Below, one piece after another: positions 7,505-15,897 of a DNA stretch of 41,731 nucleotides. The notes under the pieces are model-generated. The model made no database searches and was not told the origin of the DNA. It saw nothing but the letters and a program-made list of their open reading frames with translations. How positions within the stretch are numbered: the stretch's first letter is position 1; each line of letters begins with the position of its first letter. The position numbers and the translations under genes were made by a program. This DNA is from Myxococcota bacterium (GTDB lineage Bacteria > Myxococcota_A > UBA9160 > UBA4427): contig JANQEL010000078.1 of NCBI GenBank assembly GCA_028278345.1, positions 1 through 41,731 on the forward strand, read 5' to 3'.

Positions 7505-9034
7505 TGGACTCGGAGGTCGCGCCGCGCGCTGTGCTGCGTCGGCGACGAGCTTCTGGAGCGGTGCGTCGAGTTCCAGCCGTTCCCCCGAAGCCCGTACCAT
7601 CTCGACCATGAGCTCCATCTCGCGAAGCGAGTTGTGGGTGCTGATCCCGCCGGTCGGGTTGCGCAGGGGATAGAGATCCGTCGGCGCTTCTTCTCGAAAC
7701 AGGTGCCCGCCTCGGTGGTAGAAGGTCAGCCCCGTCACGTAGAGGTGGCGGATGTCGTAGGAGAGCAGGTCGACCAGGGCGATGAAGCCGGTGCGTGCGG
7801 CGTAACCGCCGAGCCAACCGATCAACCTCTCGGCGGTGGCCTTCGAGCGGACGAAGCCGGTGCTCGCGCGGCGCGCTTCGATCAGGTCGCGAATGCCATC
7901 GACGGCGTTCGCGACGACCGGATTGCGCTGATAGAGATAGGTGTTGTCGACGCAGACCATGTAGCGAGCCAGATCTTCGTCGACGATCGCCTCGAGTACG
8001 GCGCGGTTGTCGTGGTAGAGATCGGCCAGGAAGCGCGAGGCGAAGTAGAGCACATCGGTTCGCGAGCCCATGTCGGCCGCGAGTTCGTCGGAGAGGGGGA
8101 GGTACTCCGCCGTGCTGTTCAGCCGAACTACGACGTCGGCGGCGTCGATGCGTTCGCGCTGGCGCGTGCCGAGGGTGGTTTCGGCAGGGCCGACCAGCGC
8201 CACACGCTTGCCAGCGAGATAGCCCGCGTAGTCGGGATCGCGCTCGCGGGCCTGGTCGCAGAAGGCGTCGATCTCGTTGCGCACCTGGCTCGTCGAACGC
8301 GGAGGCGCGTGGATTCGCTTGGGGCGCGTCCCCGAGGTATCGAGGATGCCGTTCGCCACGGCACGTGGCTCCTGATCGGCGAGGTCGCGCAGGCTCTGTT
8401 GGTTCGTGAGGCTTGCGAGCAGCACGACTCCGGGAGCGTGATCCCGCATGCCCTCGTACACGCTCTGGATCGGTACGCCCCCGAGTTCCTGGCCTGCCGC
8501 AAGATCATCGAGGATCACGACGGGTCGCAGGTCGCGCTCCTCGCACAACCGGTACACCAGCTGCCCCAACTCGCCGGCGCCATAGATCGCGAACTTCTCC
8601 TTTCGATTCAGCGAGAGGATCGAGAACGAAAACGCTTTGCGAACCGCGCGCAGGGCGAGGGCGGCGTCTTCACTCGGTTGTGATGCGTGGGCGGGCAGCG
8701 GCGGAAACTCGAGCAGTTGATCACCCGTGATCGAGAAGAAGGGACCGAGGCGCGCGATCTGCAGCTTGATCTCGGGGTGGGCGCCCGAGAAGATGATGAT
8801 CAGCACGCGCTCCGGGTCTTCCATGGCCAATGCGTCGGGCCCCTCGATGGGAACGCCGCGGTGCCAGGTGCCCCAACGCTCCTCGTCGCGATCGACGAGA
8901 TAGGTGAGGTCGACGGGATAGAGTTCGTCGACCCGATCGAAGGCGCCTCCCGCGGCCCAACCGATCTTCTTGATCTCCGGATCGAAGAGCGCGCGATAGG
9001 CCCGCTCGGTCGGTGCGTCGGTGTTCATCGTCAT
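7439..9034 (-). CDS. Paralogue A: tandem Rossmann-like domains + GT29 (sialyltransferase)-like domain
   Basis: The product is about 531 aa from the ATG at 9034, whose ATGA overlaps the stop of the 2-hydroxyacid dehydrogenase gene. Residues ~20-115 form a first Rossmann-like unit (KKIGWAAGGAF, YLVDRDEERWG, IIIFSGAHPE). Residues ~145-210 form a second (KFAIYGAGELGQLV, VVILDD). Residues ~275-480 resemble sialyltransferase family 29: motif L-like KRVALVGP with DAADVVVRLN and MGSRTDVLY (277-330); motif S-like ARTGFIALVDLL (413-424); a motif III-like FYHRGGHLF; and motif VS-like H467-x4-E472 (HNSLRE). GT29 enzymes use CMP-sialic acid. The Pro/Gly-rich tail (from about 506) looks disordered. No signal peptide or membrane segment is seen. 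Function is inferred from motifs only. Confidence 0.75.
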   Translation of the reverse strand: MTMNTDAPTERAYRALFDPEIKKIGWAAGGAFDRVDELYPVDLTYLVDRDEERWGTWHRGVPIEGPDALAMEDPERVLIIIFSGAHPEIKLQIARLGPFFSITGDQLLEFPPLPAHASQPSEDAALALRAVRKAFSFSILSLNRKEKFAIYGAGELGQLVYRLCEERDLRPVVILDDLAAGQELGGVPIQSVYEGMRDHAPGVVLLASLTNQQSLRDLADQEPRAVANGILDTSGTRPKRIHAPPRSTSQVRNEIDAFCDQARERDPDYAGYLAGKRVALVGPAETTLGTRQRERIDAADVVVRLNSTAEYLPLSDELAADMGSRTDVLYFASRFLADLYHDNRAVLEAIVDEDLARYMVCVDNTYLYQRNPVVANAVDGIRDLIEARRASTGFVRSKATAERLIGWLGGYAARTGFIALVDLLSYDIRHLYVTGLTFYHRGGHLFREEAPTDLYPLRNPTGGISTHNSLREMELMVEMVRASGERLELDAPLQKLVADAAQRAARPPSPSDGEASAGPGPGGHGPPNAFA

Positions 9035-10038
9035 GCCGCGGACCACGCCGCCGGTGAAGCGGGAGTCGTTCGCCTGACCGCCCGCTGTGCGACGCGATTC
9101 ACCACGTTCCACGCCGGCTCGCCGTTGAACAAGCGCAGCGCGTTCTCGCTGGCCTTGGTGCGCATCTCGCGAAACGCTTCCTGCGAGTAGTAGGCGGTGT
9201 GGGGATTGACGACGAAGCGACCTTCGAGCCAGTGCTCGCGCTTTCGCCACGCGTCGATCAGCGGGTGGGCCGGTGGCGGCTCATCGGGCAGTACATCGAG
9301 CGCGATGTGGGAGAGCCTTTTGCTGCGCAGCGCCCAGGCGAGGAGATCCAGATCGGGGGTGAGCCCGCCACGCGCCGTATTGACGAGAACGGCACCCGGG
9401 CGCATGGCCTCGATGAACCCGCGATCGACCATGCCGCGGGTCTCGTCGTCGAGCGGCGTGTGGAGCGAGACGACGTCGCTCGCGGCGAGCAGGGCTTCGA
9501 GGCTCTCGTAGCGCCTTGCGCCGAGGAGCTTCTCCTGTCCACGCGGCAGGTAGGGATCGAAGAAGGCGGTGTCGAAGCGAAGGGCGCGCGCCTTCAGCAG
9601 CAGGCTTCCGCCGATGCGTCCGGCTCCCACGACACCGAGGGTGCGCGTGCTGGTGCGACGCAGCTCGGGCAGGGTGGCTTCCTGCCACGTATCGTGATTG
9701 CGTCGGGCCATCGCGTCGTAGCGCGAGATGCCGCGCACTGCGTTCATCACCATGGCGAGCGCGGTATCGCTCACTTCTTCGGTGCCGTAGTCGGGGGTGT
9801 TGCAGACCACGACGCCGCGATGGCGCGCGGCCGCGAGGTCGATCCCGTCGACTCCGACTCCGTATCGCACGACCCCGGCGAGGTTCGGCAGGCGCGACAT
9901 CAGGGCGTCGTCGACCGCGTGGTGCCAGACGAGCAAGACCGACACATCGGCATCCAACTGCGGGCGCAATCTCGGGCCGAGAATGCCGCGCTCGATGTCG
10001 GGGTCGTCGATGTAGTCGGTGATGTAGATGCCGGACAC
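9031..10038 (-). CDS. D-isomer-specific 2-hydroxyacid dehydrogenase family protein
   Basis: The product is about 335 aa from GTG at 10038, eight bases after the GAPDH-like stop. The substrate half includes VVRYGVGVDGIDL and NTPDYGTEEVSD. The NAD-binding domain has VVGAGRIGGSLL. The catalytic Arg lies in VNTARGG, the Glu in DVLPDEPP and the His in NPHTAYYS, the family's Arg-Glu-His triad. It resembles the CtBP/phosphoglycerate dehydrogenase branch. It would interconvert a 2-hydroxy acid and 2-keto acid. It is the middle gene of a tight minus-strand operon: GAPDH-like, this gene, then GT29-like paralogue A with overlapping stop and start. The substrate is unknown. Confidence 0.87.
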   Translation of the reverse strand: MSGIYITDYIDDPDIERGILGPRLRPQLDADVSVLLVWHHAVDDALMSRLPNLAGVVRYGVGVDGIDLAAARHRGVVVCNTPDYGTEEVSDTALAMVMNAVRGISRYDAMARRNHDTWQEATLPELRRTSTRTLGVVGAGRIGGSLLLKARALRFDTAFFDPYLPRGQEKLLGARRYESLEALLAASDVVSLHTPLDDETRGMVDRGFIEAMRPGAVLVNTARGGLTPDLDLLAWALRSKRLSHIALDVLPDEPPPAHPLIDAWRKREHWLEGRFVVNPHTAYYSQEAFREMRTKASENALRLFNGEPAWNVVNRVAQRAVRRTTPASPAAWSAA

Positions 10039-10045
10039 GCGAGCC

Positions 10046-11155
10046 TCAGGCGAACCGGGTGGTCGCGGGAAAGGGTTGGCGTTGGCGTCGTCGCTCGTCC
10101 TGTCGAGGGCGCTCCGAGCGCAGGTCGTCGGCAAACGCCACGTGGTCCACCACCCGCGAGGCATAACCCCACTCGTTGTCGTACCAGAGCACGAGCTTCA
10201 GAAGGCGACTGCCGGCGATCTCGGTGAAGCGGTGGTCGACCACCGCCGAGTGCAGGTTGCCCTGGAAGTCGGCGGAGATCAGCGGTTCGAAGTTGTTGTG
10301 CACGATCGGCCAGCGCTGCCCCCGCGCCATGCTCTCGAAGCGCTCGATGACAGCGGCCTTCGTGATGTCGCGTTGGCATAGCAGCGTGATGTCGGCGCTC
10401 CCCACCACCGGCGTCGGCACGCGATAGGAGAAGGAACCGATGCGCTCCCGCGGCAGTTCGGGGAGCGAGCGGCAGGTCACTTCGACCGCCGACGTCGGTT
10501 TGGGGATCAGCGTCCCGATCGACGAGCGCCCCAGTGCGTAGTGGTGGTGGATCGTGCCGGGGACCGACCACGAACTGGCCGCGCCATCGGAGAGGTTCTG
10601 ATACGAGAGCCAGGGATGCACGGTCGTGACCATCCCCGAGTCGATGCCGAAGTTGCGCGAGACGAGTTTCATGACCGGCGCGATCGCCGTGGCGTCGCAG
10701 ATGCTGGAAGAGACGACCCGATGACGCGAGGGATCGAAGCCGTCGTCGTTCGCGCCGAGCACCAGGGTGTAGTCGACGTCGTCCGAAGCCTGGGTGACGA
10801 AGGCGACGGCGAGATCCTGCTCGGCCACCGTGCGCCGGAGGGCCAACCAGTTGGCAGCGACGCCCGTGGCATCGATCAGGTAGTCGACGCCATGGGCCGC
10901 CCAGTCGACGTTGCCCACGCCCCGTTCGTGGGTGACGAGGACGCGATCGCGCTCGTTGTAGAGGGAGCGGGAATCGTGCTGGAAGGGTTCGCGCAGGGGG
11001 CCATAGGTGGTGTCGTAGTTCAGCGTGTAGGCGAGGTTCCCGTTGTCGGGATTGATGTCGTTGACGACCACCACCTCGAAGGCGCGCCGCTCGAGGTTGC
11101 TGCGATAGATGGCCCGGCCGATTCGCCCGAAGCCATTGATCCCGACCCTGATCAC
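10046..11155 (-). CDS. Divergent glyceraldehyde-3-phosphate dehydrogenase-like protein
   Basis: The product is about 369 aa from GTG at 11155, with GGAG at about 11166-11169 as a probable ribosome site. The N-terminus is RVGINGFGRIGR, the GAPDH NAD-binding motif. The usual catalytic box is changed to SSSICDATAIAP: the nucleophile Cys153 is kept but the second Cys of the canonical C-T-T-N-C box is lost. The catalytic His is present at His180 (TVHPWLSYQ). VLWYDNEWGYASRV near the C-terminus is conserved, followed by an Arg-rich ~30-residue tail. It probably oxidises a phosphorylated aldehyde, but these changes and the operon argue for a specialised role, for example an erythrose-4-phosphate dehydrogenase-like reaction, rather than central glycolysis. 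Confidence 0.88.
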   Translation of the reverse strand: MIRVGINGFGRIGRAIYRSNLERRAFEVVVVNDINPDNGNLAYTLNYDTTYGPLREPFQHDSRSLYNERDRVLVTHERGVGNVDWAAHGVDYLIDATGVAANWLALRRTVAEQDLAVAFVTQASDDVDYTLVLGANDDGFDPSRHRVVSSSICDATAIAPVMKLVSRNFGIDSGMVTTVHPWLSYQNLSDGAASSWSVPGTIHHHYALGRSSIGTLIPKPTSAVEVTCRSLPELPRERIGSFSYRVPTPVVGSADITLLCQRDITKAAVIERFESMARGQRWPIVHNNFEPLISADFQGNLHSAVVDHRFTEIAGSRLLKLVLWYDNEWGYASRVVDHVAFADDLRSERPRQDERRRQRQPFPATTRFA

Positions 11156-11298
11156 CGATGCTTTCTCCGCGGTTGTCCGGACCGAGCGCACAGGACCTGC
11201 CGATGGCTTGCCGGTTGCCGATGCCTATCGGCCGGCGCGGGTGTTCGCTCCATCGGGGCAATCGCCGAGTGCGGCCCGGTGGATCACCCAGGGCGCAT

Positions 11299-12882
11299 TC
11301 ACGCGTGGGTCGTGCGATTCCACTCCGGTGTCGCGCTCGTCGCGGGGTCGTCGTTGGCCGATTTCGACTCGACGACCTTCGAGCGATTCGTTCTCATGCT
11401 CGGGCGTTTCTCGAGTCGGGCGAACACGATCGTCTCGGGGGCGGCGTCGCGGATGCCTTCCGCGGCGGGGCGCACTCGCACGCCGTCGAGCTCGCTCTCG
11501 CAATCGATGTCGTCGACGATCACCGACGGCTCGAGACCGCGCGCCCGGCACATCCCGAGGACGATGCGACCGAGATCCCCCGCGCCGTAGATCGCGAAGC
11601 TCTCGTCGCCTCGCAGGGACAGCACGCTCATCGCAAAGGCCTTCTCGATGGCGCGTCCCGCGAGGTCGACCTCGGAAATGGCGTGATGGGGAAGGGCGGG
11701 GAGTTCGAGGAGCTTTGCGGCGCCGATCGATTGGAACGTGCCGCGCTCGGCCAGCGCCTTGCGGATCGTTCTTCCCATTCCCGAGTAGACCACGACGAGA
11801 CAGCGCGCGGGATCCTCTTCGCGCAACGCGTCGGGGGAGCGCACGGGCACGCCGTCGACTTCGCTTCCCCACAGCGCCTCGTTCCCATCCACGATGTAGT
11901 CGAGGTCGAGGGGATAGAGGCGCGAGACCAGGTGAAAGGTGCCGCCCGCGGCCCAGCCGATCTTCTTGACTGCGGGATCGGCGAGGGCGCGGAAGCCCAC
12001 CGAGACACCGGCGGTGCCGTGCCCGGGTCGTGCGGGAAAGCCGCGACCCCAGCGCGCGCTGAGCTCTCGCTCGCAGCGTTCACGGACGCCATCCCAGAAG
12101 CGATCGCAGGGATCCTTCTCGTGGGCTTCCTTCTCCCACGGTTTCTTGCGCGTCATGTGGATGATCGAGGCGTCGTCGAGTTCCTGGATCGGTCCGCTGT
12201 GCCAGCGCGTGAAATGATCGGCGTTGGCGTTGTAGCGCGCGTCGAGATACTCGACGGGATGCCCCTCGAAGTGACGGTAGAGGGCGCCCTGGTCTCCCAT
12301 CCAATGGCCTTCGGCCCCGGCTTCGAGCAGGGCGGGGAGCATCTGGGGGCCGAGGTGGCGGCGCCCGATCGAGAGCACGCCCGCGTTGAAGCTGTGGTCG
12401 CCGCTCGCGACCACGTTCTTCATCGCGTCGTCCCATACGATGCCGCGCCGGCAGCCGGCGAGGTCGGCTTCGGTTTCGAAGAGCGGCCGCACGTCGCCGT
12501 TGCAGAGCAGATCGCTGTCGAAGTAGACGACGCGGTCGTACTCGTCGAGGCCGAAGACCTGGAACTTCACGTACATGATCTTGCCGCAGTGTTGGCGACC
12601 CGCGGCCAGCGCGTTGAAGTGCTCCTCGGCCGGGCCGAAGTCGATCTTCTCGTAGGCGCCTTCGTCGACTTCGATGAAGCGCGGCTCGGGATAGACGGCA
12701 GCGATCAGCTCGCGCGAGTGGTCGGATAGCGGAAGCCAGTTGCGAGAATGGAAGATGACCAGGTCGGCATCGACCCAGGGGTTGTGCTCGCGCAGCGAGA
12801 AGAGGAAGGTGACGGCGCCTTCGATGAACGCATCGTTCACCATCATGGCGATGCATTGGCGCGGTCGTCGGGCATCGGACAT
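11299..12882 (-). CDS. Paralogue D: GT8-like glycosyltransferase fused to tandem Rossmann-like domains
   Basis: The product is 527 aa from ATG at 12882, with GAGAGGAG about nine bases upstream. Residues 10-270 resemble glycosyltransferase family 8: FDSDLL at 121-126 gives the DxD metal site, FNAGVLSIGRR follows, and IIHMTRKKPW (240-249) supplies the C-terminal metal-binding His. GT8 enzymes are retaining transferases using UDP-sugars. Residues ~304-405 (KKIGWAAGGTF, YIVDGNEALWGS, LVVVYSGMG) and ~425-490 (SFAIYGAGDLGRI, VIVDD) repeat the Rossmann-like pair of the GT29-like paralogues, but the GT29 domain is absent. The protein ends with a low-complexity ~35-residue tail. It is divergent from paralogue B across 180 bp. 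Confidence 0.82.
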   Translation of the reverse strand: MSDARRPRQCIAMMVNDAFIEGAVTFLFSLREHNPWVDADLVIFHSRNWLPLSDHSRELIAAVYPEPRFIEVDEGAYEKIDFGPAEEHFNALAAGRQHCGKIMYVKFQVFGLDEYDRVVYFDSDLLCNGDVRPLFETEADLAGCRRGIVWDDAMKNVVASGDHSFNAGVLSIGRRHLGPQMLPALLEAGAEGHWMGDQGALYRHFEGHPVEYLDARYNANADHFTRWHSGPIQELDDASIIHMTRKKPWEKEAHEKDPCDRFWDGVRERCERELSARWGRGFPARPGHGTAGVSVGFRALADPAVKKIGWAAGGTFHLVSRLYPLDLDYIVDGNEALWGSEVDGVPVRSPDALREEDPARCLVVVYSGMGRTIRKALAERGTFQSIGAAKLLELPALPHHAISEVDLAGRAIEKAFAMSVLSLRGDESFAIYGAGDLGRIVLGMCRARGLEPSVIVDDIDCESELDGVRVRPAAEGIRDAAPETIVFARLEKRPSMRTNRSKVVESKSANDDPATSATPEWNRTTHA

Positions 12883-13062
12883 CGGGGCGACTCCTCTCGG
12901 GAACGAGCAGTGGAACGCGAACCTGGATGCCGAACCATCGTCGGGCATGGCTTTCGACTCGATCGTTCGAACCGACCATTTCGCGCTAGGAGTTGCGCCC
13001 CAGTTGCGGCTCGGCGATGACGAAACTTCAGAAGTTGCACGTCGGGTTCGATAGAGGCGCAC
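12883..13062. promoter_or_regulatory. Divergent intergenic region with perfect dyad
   Basis: This 180-bp region separates the divergent paralogue D and paralogue B genes. It holds the dyad AACTTC-A-GAAGTT at 13024-13036, about 27 bp before the ATG at 13063. That position would suit an operator or leader element for paralogue B. No confident -35/-10 pair was found; a dyad this short may be chance. Confidence 0.35.
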
Positions 13063-14856
13063 ATGGATGCGCACGCCCCGGCCGCGAATGCCGACACCGA
13101 GCCGAAGCGGATGGCGGACGAGAATCCGGTGTCCGCCGATCTCTCGTCGTTGCGAAGGCTTCTCGACCCCGAGGTACGCCGCATCGGCTTCGGGGCGGGG
13201 CCGGTCCTCGACGCGGTGGCTCGCTCGGTTCCGATCTCTCTCGACGCCCTCGTCGACCCGGATCCTGCGCGGCAGGGCACGGCGAATGCGGGATGCGTGG
13301 TGGAGCCCGTCGAAGCCATCGGCCGCGAAGACCCCGAGAACACGATCGTCCTTCTATACGCCCTGGTGCCGGAGAACCCGCAAGCCCAGGTGGGCGCCCT
13401 GGGTCCGTACGCGACGCTTCACGCGCGGTCGCTGCTCGACCTTCCCGAACTCCCGGCCCACGGTGGGGCGACCCACGCTGCGACGGTCGACGCCTCGATC
13501 GCCGATCGAGCCGTGGCGGCCATCGAGCGCCGCTACCTGTGGCGCGTGCTCTCGATTCCGCGCGGTGTTCCCTTCGCGATCCACGGGGCCGGAGACCTCG
13601 GACGCGTGGTCCTGGCGCTGTGCCGACGACTCGGGCGCGAACCGGTCGTCTTCTTCGAGAACCCCGTCGTGCGGGATGCCGTCGAGGGCGTTCCGGTTCG
13701 TCGTGCGCAGGTGGGCCTCGACGAGTTCACTCCCGAGCTCGTGGTCGACGCGCGCAGCGGTCCTCCGCGCGTTCCCGCACCCGATGGCGAGGAGGTCGCC
13801 ATACTCCGCACGCTCGCGCGTTGCGCCTGGTCGGATTGGCGCGAGGTGTGCGACGAACTCGCGCGGGAAGACTATGCGCGCCCGGATTCGTTCGAGCGTT
13901 GGAACGAGGGACACCGAAGGCTCTATCGACGCTTCTCGATGATCCCGGGTCTCGGGCTGCCCGAGGATTCGGTGGCGAGCCTCACCGCGATCGTGCGACC
14001 CGAGCGAGAGACACCGCGGGTGGCCGTCGAGCCGCGCGACGCACCCCGACGCTACGCGCGCGCGATCGAATCGCAGCGAGAAGGCGAACCCGATGGCGCC
14101 GTCGCGAACTTCTTCCGCGACAAGCACGTCGCTCTCGTCGGACCGTCGGAACACCTGCTCGAAGAGCGCATGGGCGCGACCTTCGATGCGGCGGATTGCG
14201 TCGTGCGACTCAACACCACCCTCGAACACCTTCCGATCGCGAAATCTCTCGCACCCCATATGGGGTCCCGCACCGACGTGCTCTATCTCTCGATCGGCTA
14301 CGCGAACAAACTGATCGCATGGCGGCGGGCGTTCCTGGAACGTCTGCTCGGTGAGGTGCCGCTTCGGGCGATCGTGTGTCTCGACACCGTATTGAGCGTG
14401 GGCGTCCGCGGCGTCGAGGGGGTGGGGCCGCTCGCGGCCTTTCGTGAGCTGGTCGAGAGCCGCCGACCCGATCTCGCCTTCGGGGTCGAAACCCGAACGC
14501 CGCGCATGATCGTGCCCTGGCTTGACGGGAGTGCGCCGCGCATGGGCTTCGGCACGATCGCCGACCTGCTGGCCCATCGCCCCCGGCGCCTCGCCGTGGC
14601 CGGGTTCACCTTTTATCACGGAGGCGGTCATCTCTTTCGCGGTGAGGTTGCTGGAGCCCTCGATCCAACCCTCAGCAACGACGGGCGCATTTGTACTCAC
14701 GATTCACGGCGAGAACTCGAGTGCCTGCGCGCGTTCGTCGCCGCGCCTTCGCTTCCCATCGAGTGCGATGCGACGCTCACGCGCTTGCTGTCGCCCGGCG
14801 CCGCGGAGCGCGCCACGCCTTCATCGCCATCGCTCGTGGCGGGTGACACGGCATGA
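13063..14856 (+). CDS. Paralogue B: tandem Rossmann-like domains + GT29 (sialyltransferase)-like domain
   Basis: The product is 597 aa. The first Rossmann-like unit (~36-135: RRIGFGAGPVLD, ALVDPDPARQG) is more divergent than in A and C. The second (~168-230) keeps PFAIHGAGDLGRVV. A linker of about 120 residues unique in length separates it from the GT29-like domain (~353-560): KHVALVGP, DAADCVVRLNTT and MGSRTDVLY as motif L-like; APRMGFGTIADLL as motif S-like; FTFYHGGGHLF as motif III-like; and H546-x4-E551 (HDSRRE) as motif VS-like. It probably transfers a CMP-activated acidic sugar if the family resemblance holds. Its stop overlaps the aldo/keto reductase-like start (ATGA), implying coupling. 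An in-frame ATG at codon 17 is an alternative start. Confidence 0.75.
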   Translation: MDAHAPAANADTEPKRMADENPVSADLSSLRRLLDPEVRRIGFGAGPVLDAVARSVPISLDALVDPDPARQGTANAGCVVEPVEAIGREDPENTIVLLYALVPENPQAQVGALGPYATLHARSLLDLPELPAHGGATHAATVDASIADRAVAAIERRYLWRVLSIPRGVPFAIHGAGDLGRVVLALCRRLGREPVVFFENPVVRDAVEGVPVRRAQVGLDEFTPELVVDARSGPPRVPAPDGEEVAILRTLARCAWSDWREVCDELAREDYARPDSFERWNEGHRRLYRRFSMIPGLGLPEDSVASLTAIVRPERETPRVAVEPRDAPRRYARAIESQREGEPDGAVANFFRDKHVALVGPSEHLLEERMGATFDAADCVVRLNTTLEHLPIAKSLAPHMGSRTDVLYLSIGYANKLIAWRRAFLERLLGEVPLRAIVCLDTVLSVGVRGVEGVGPLAAFRELVESRRPDLAFGVETRTPRMIVPWLDGSAPRMGFGTIADLLAHRPRRLAVAGFTFYHGGGHLFRGEVAGALDPTLSNDGRICTHDSRRELECLRAFVAAPSLPIECDATLTRLLSPGAAERATPSSPSLVAGDTA

Positions 14857-15770
14857 GTGTCGCTCGTGGGATCACGCGCGAAGACCTCGGTGCGTTCGTG
14901 CTCGGAACGACCCGCCTCGGCGATCCGGCACTCGATCGGGCCTCGCGCATGGCGCTGGCCATGGAAGCGCAGCGCCTCGGAGTGGGTTTCCACACGAGCC
15001 ATCGCTATGGCGACGCCTGCGACGTGATCCGCGAGGCGGCTTCGCTTTCTCGCACGGGACCGCCGCGCTGTATCGCGAAGGTGGGATGGAACGAGGCGGA
15101 CGAACTGGTGGGTCAGGTCGAAGACCACATCCGATTGCTCGGCCTCCAACGCCTCGCCGTGGTCCAGCTGTGTCTCGACGGCGGGTTGGCCAAGGACTAC
15201 GCGAGCGGTGGCGAGGGCTGTGAGGCGGTCGCGCGTTTGCGCACCGAGGGAAGGGTCGAGCGCTGCCTCTTGCAGGTCTTTCCCTGGTCGTCGGGGATCG
15301 CCCTCGAAGCGCTGCAGCGCGGGCACGCATCCGAGTTGGTGGACGGATACATCTTCTACTTCAATCCCCTCCAGCGCTGCGTCAGCAATGCGCTCTGGGA
15401 AGCCCTGCAGGAAGCGGGGGCAGCGATCGTCGGGATGCGAACCCTGGCTGGGGGCGACATCGAGACACTGACCCATGGGGCCGGGGGGGCGAGCGAGTAC
15501 CTGGTCGAGCGCGCACGTGCGGTCGAACCCTGGATCGCCGCCTCGGGTGCGCGCGATTGGATCGAGTTTTCACTGCGTTTCGCGCTCACGGCACCGGGCG
15601 TGGTGGCCACCGTAGGTGCGACCGGTCGAGTAGAGCGGCTCGAACGCCTGAGTCGCGAGAGCCGGACAGCGATCGAGCCCCTTCCTCGGGAAGTCGCGGA
15701 GAACCTGTTCGCGCTCCAACGGGAATGGGCTGACGACCACGACGCCCACGCACTCCCGGGTTCTCTGTGA
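14853..15770 (+). CDS. Aldo/keto reductase-like protein with altered active site
   Basis: The product is 305 aa with the TIM-barrel pattern of the aldo/keto reductase family: VLGTTRLG near the N-terminus, FHTSHRYGD where active enzymes have F-D-T-A-x-x-Y-G, CIAKVGW carrying the equivalent of the catalytic Lys, and a C-terminal LRFALTAPGVVATVGATGRVE matching the NADP-binding region. The catalytic Asp appears replaced by His, and the usual active-site His (in a y-q-l-H context) by Cys in VVQLCLDG; Tyr and Lys remain. It may be a specialised oxidoreductase or a non-catalytic member. The start ATG overlaps the stop of paralogue B, so both are probably made together. Confidence 0.75.
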   Translation: MSVARGITREDLGAFVLGTTRLGDPALDRASRMALAMEAQRLGVGFHTSHRYGDACDVIREAASLSRTGPPRCIAKVGWNEADELVGQVEDHIRLLGLQRLAVVQLCLDGGLAKDYASGGEGCEAVARLRTEGRVERCLLQVFPWSSGIALEALQRGHASELVDGYIFYFNPLQRCVSNALWEALQEAGAAIVGMRTLAGGDIETLTHGAGGASEYLVERARAVEPWIAASGARDWIEFSLRFALTAPGVVATVGATGRVERLERLSRESRTAIEPLPREVAENLFALQREWADDHDAHALPGSL

Positions 15771-15897
15771 AGACGCGCTTCCATTCCGGTTCTCGCTGCG
15801 GAAGCAAAGGAACGCGCGTGATACGTTGGCGAGACCGCATTCCCTCCCACATGGCGCTCCATCGCGAGTGCAAGCGAGCTTGGGGAGATAGCGGCGA

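Noticed and set aside
15825..15845. Possible sigma54 promoter (TGGCGAGACCGCAT) before the radical SAM gene
   Set aside because: The GG and GC elements are three bases too close for a -24/-12 promoter.
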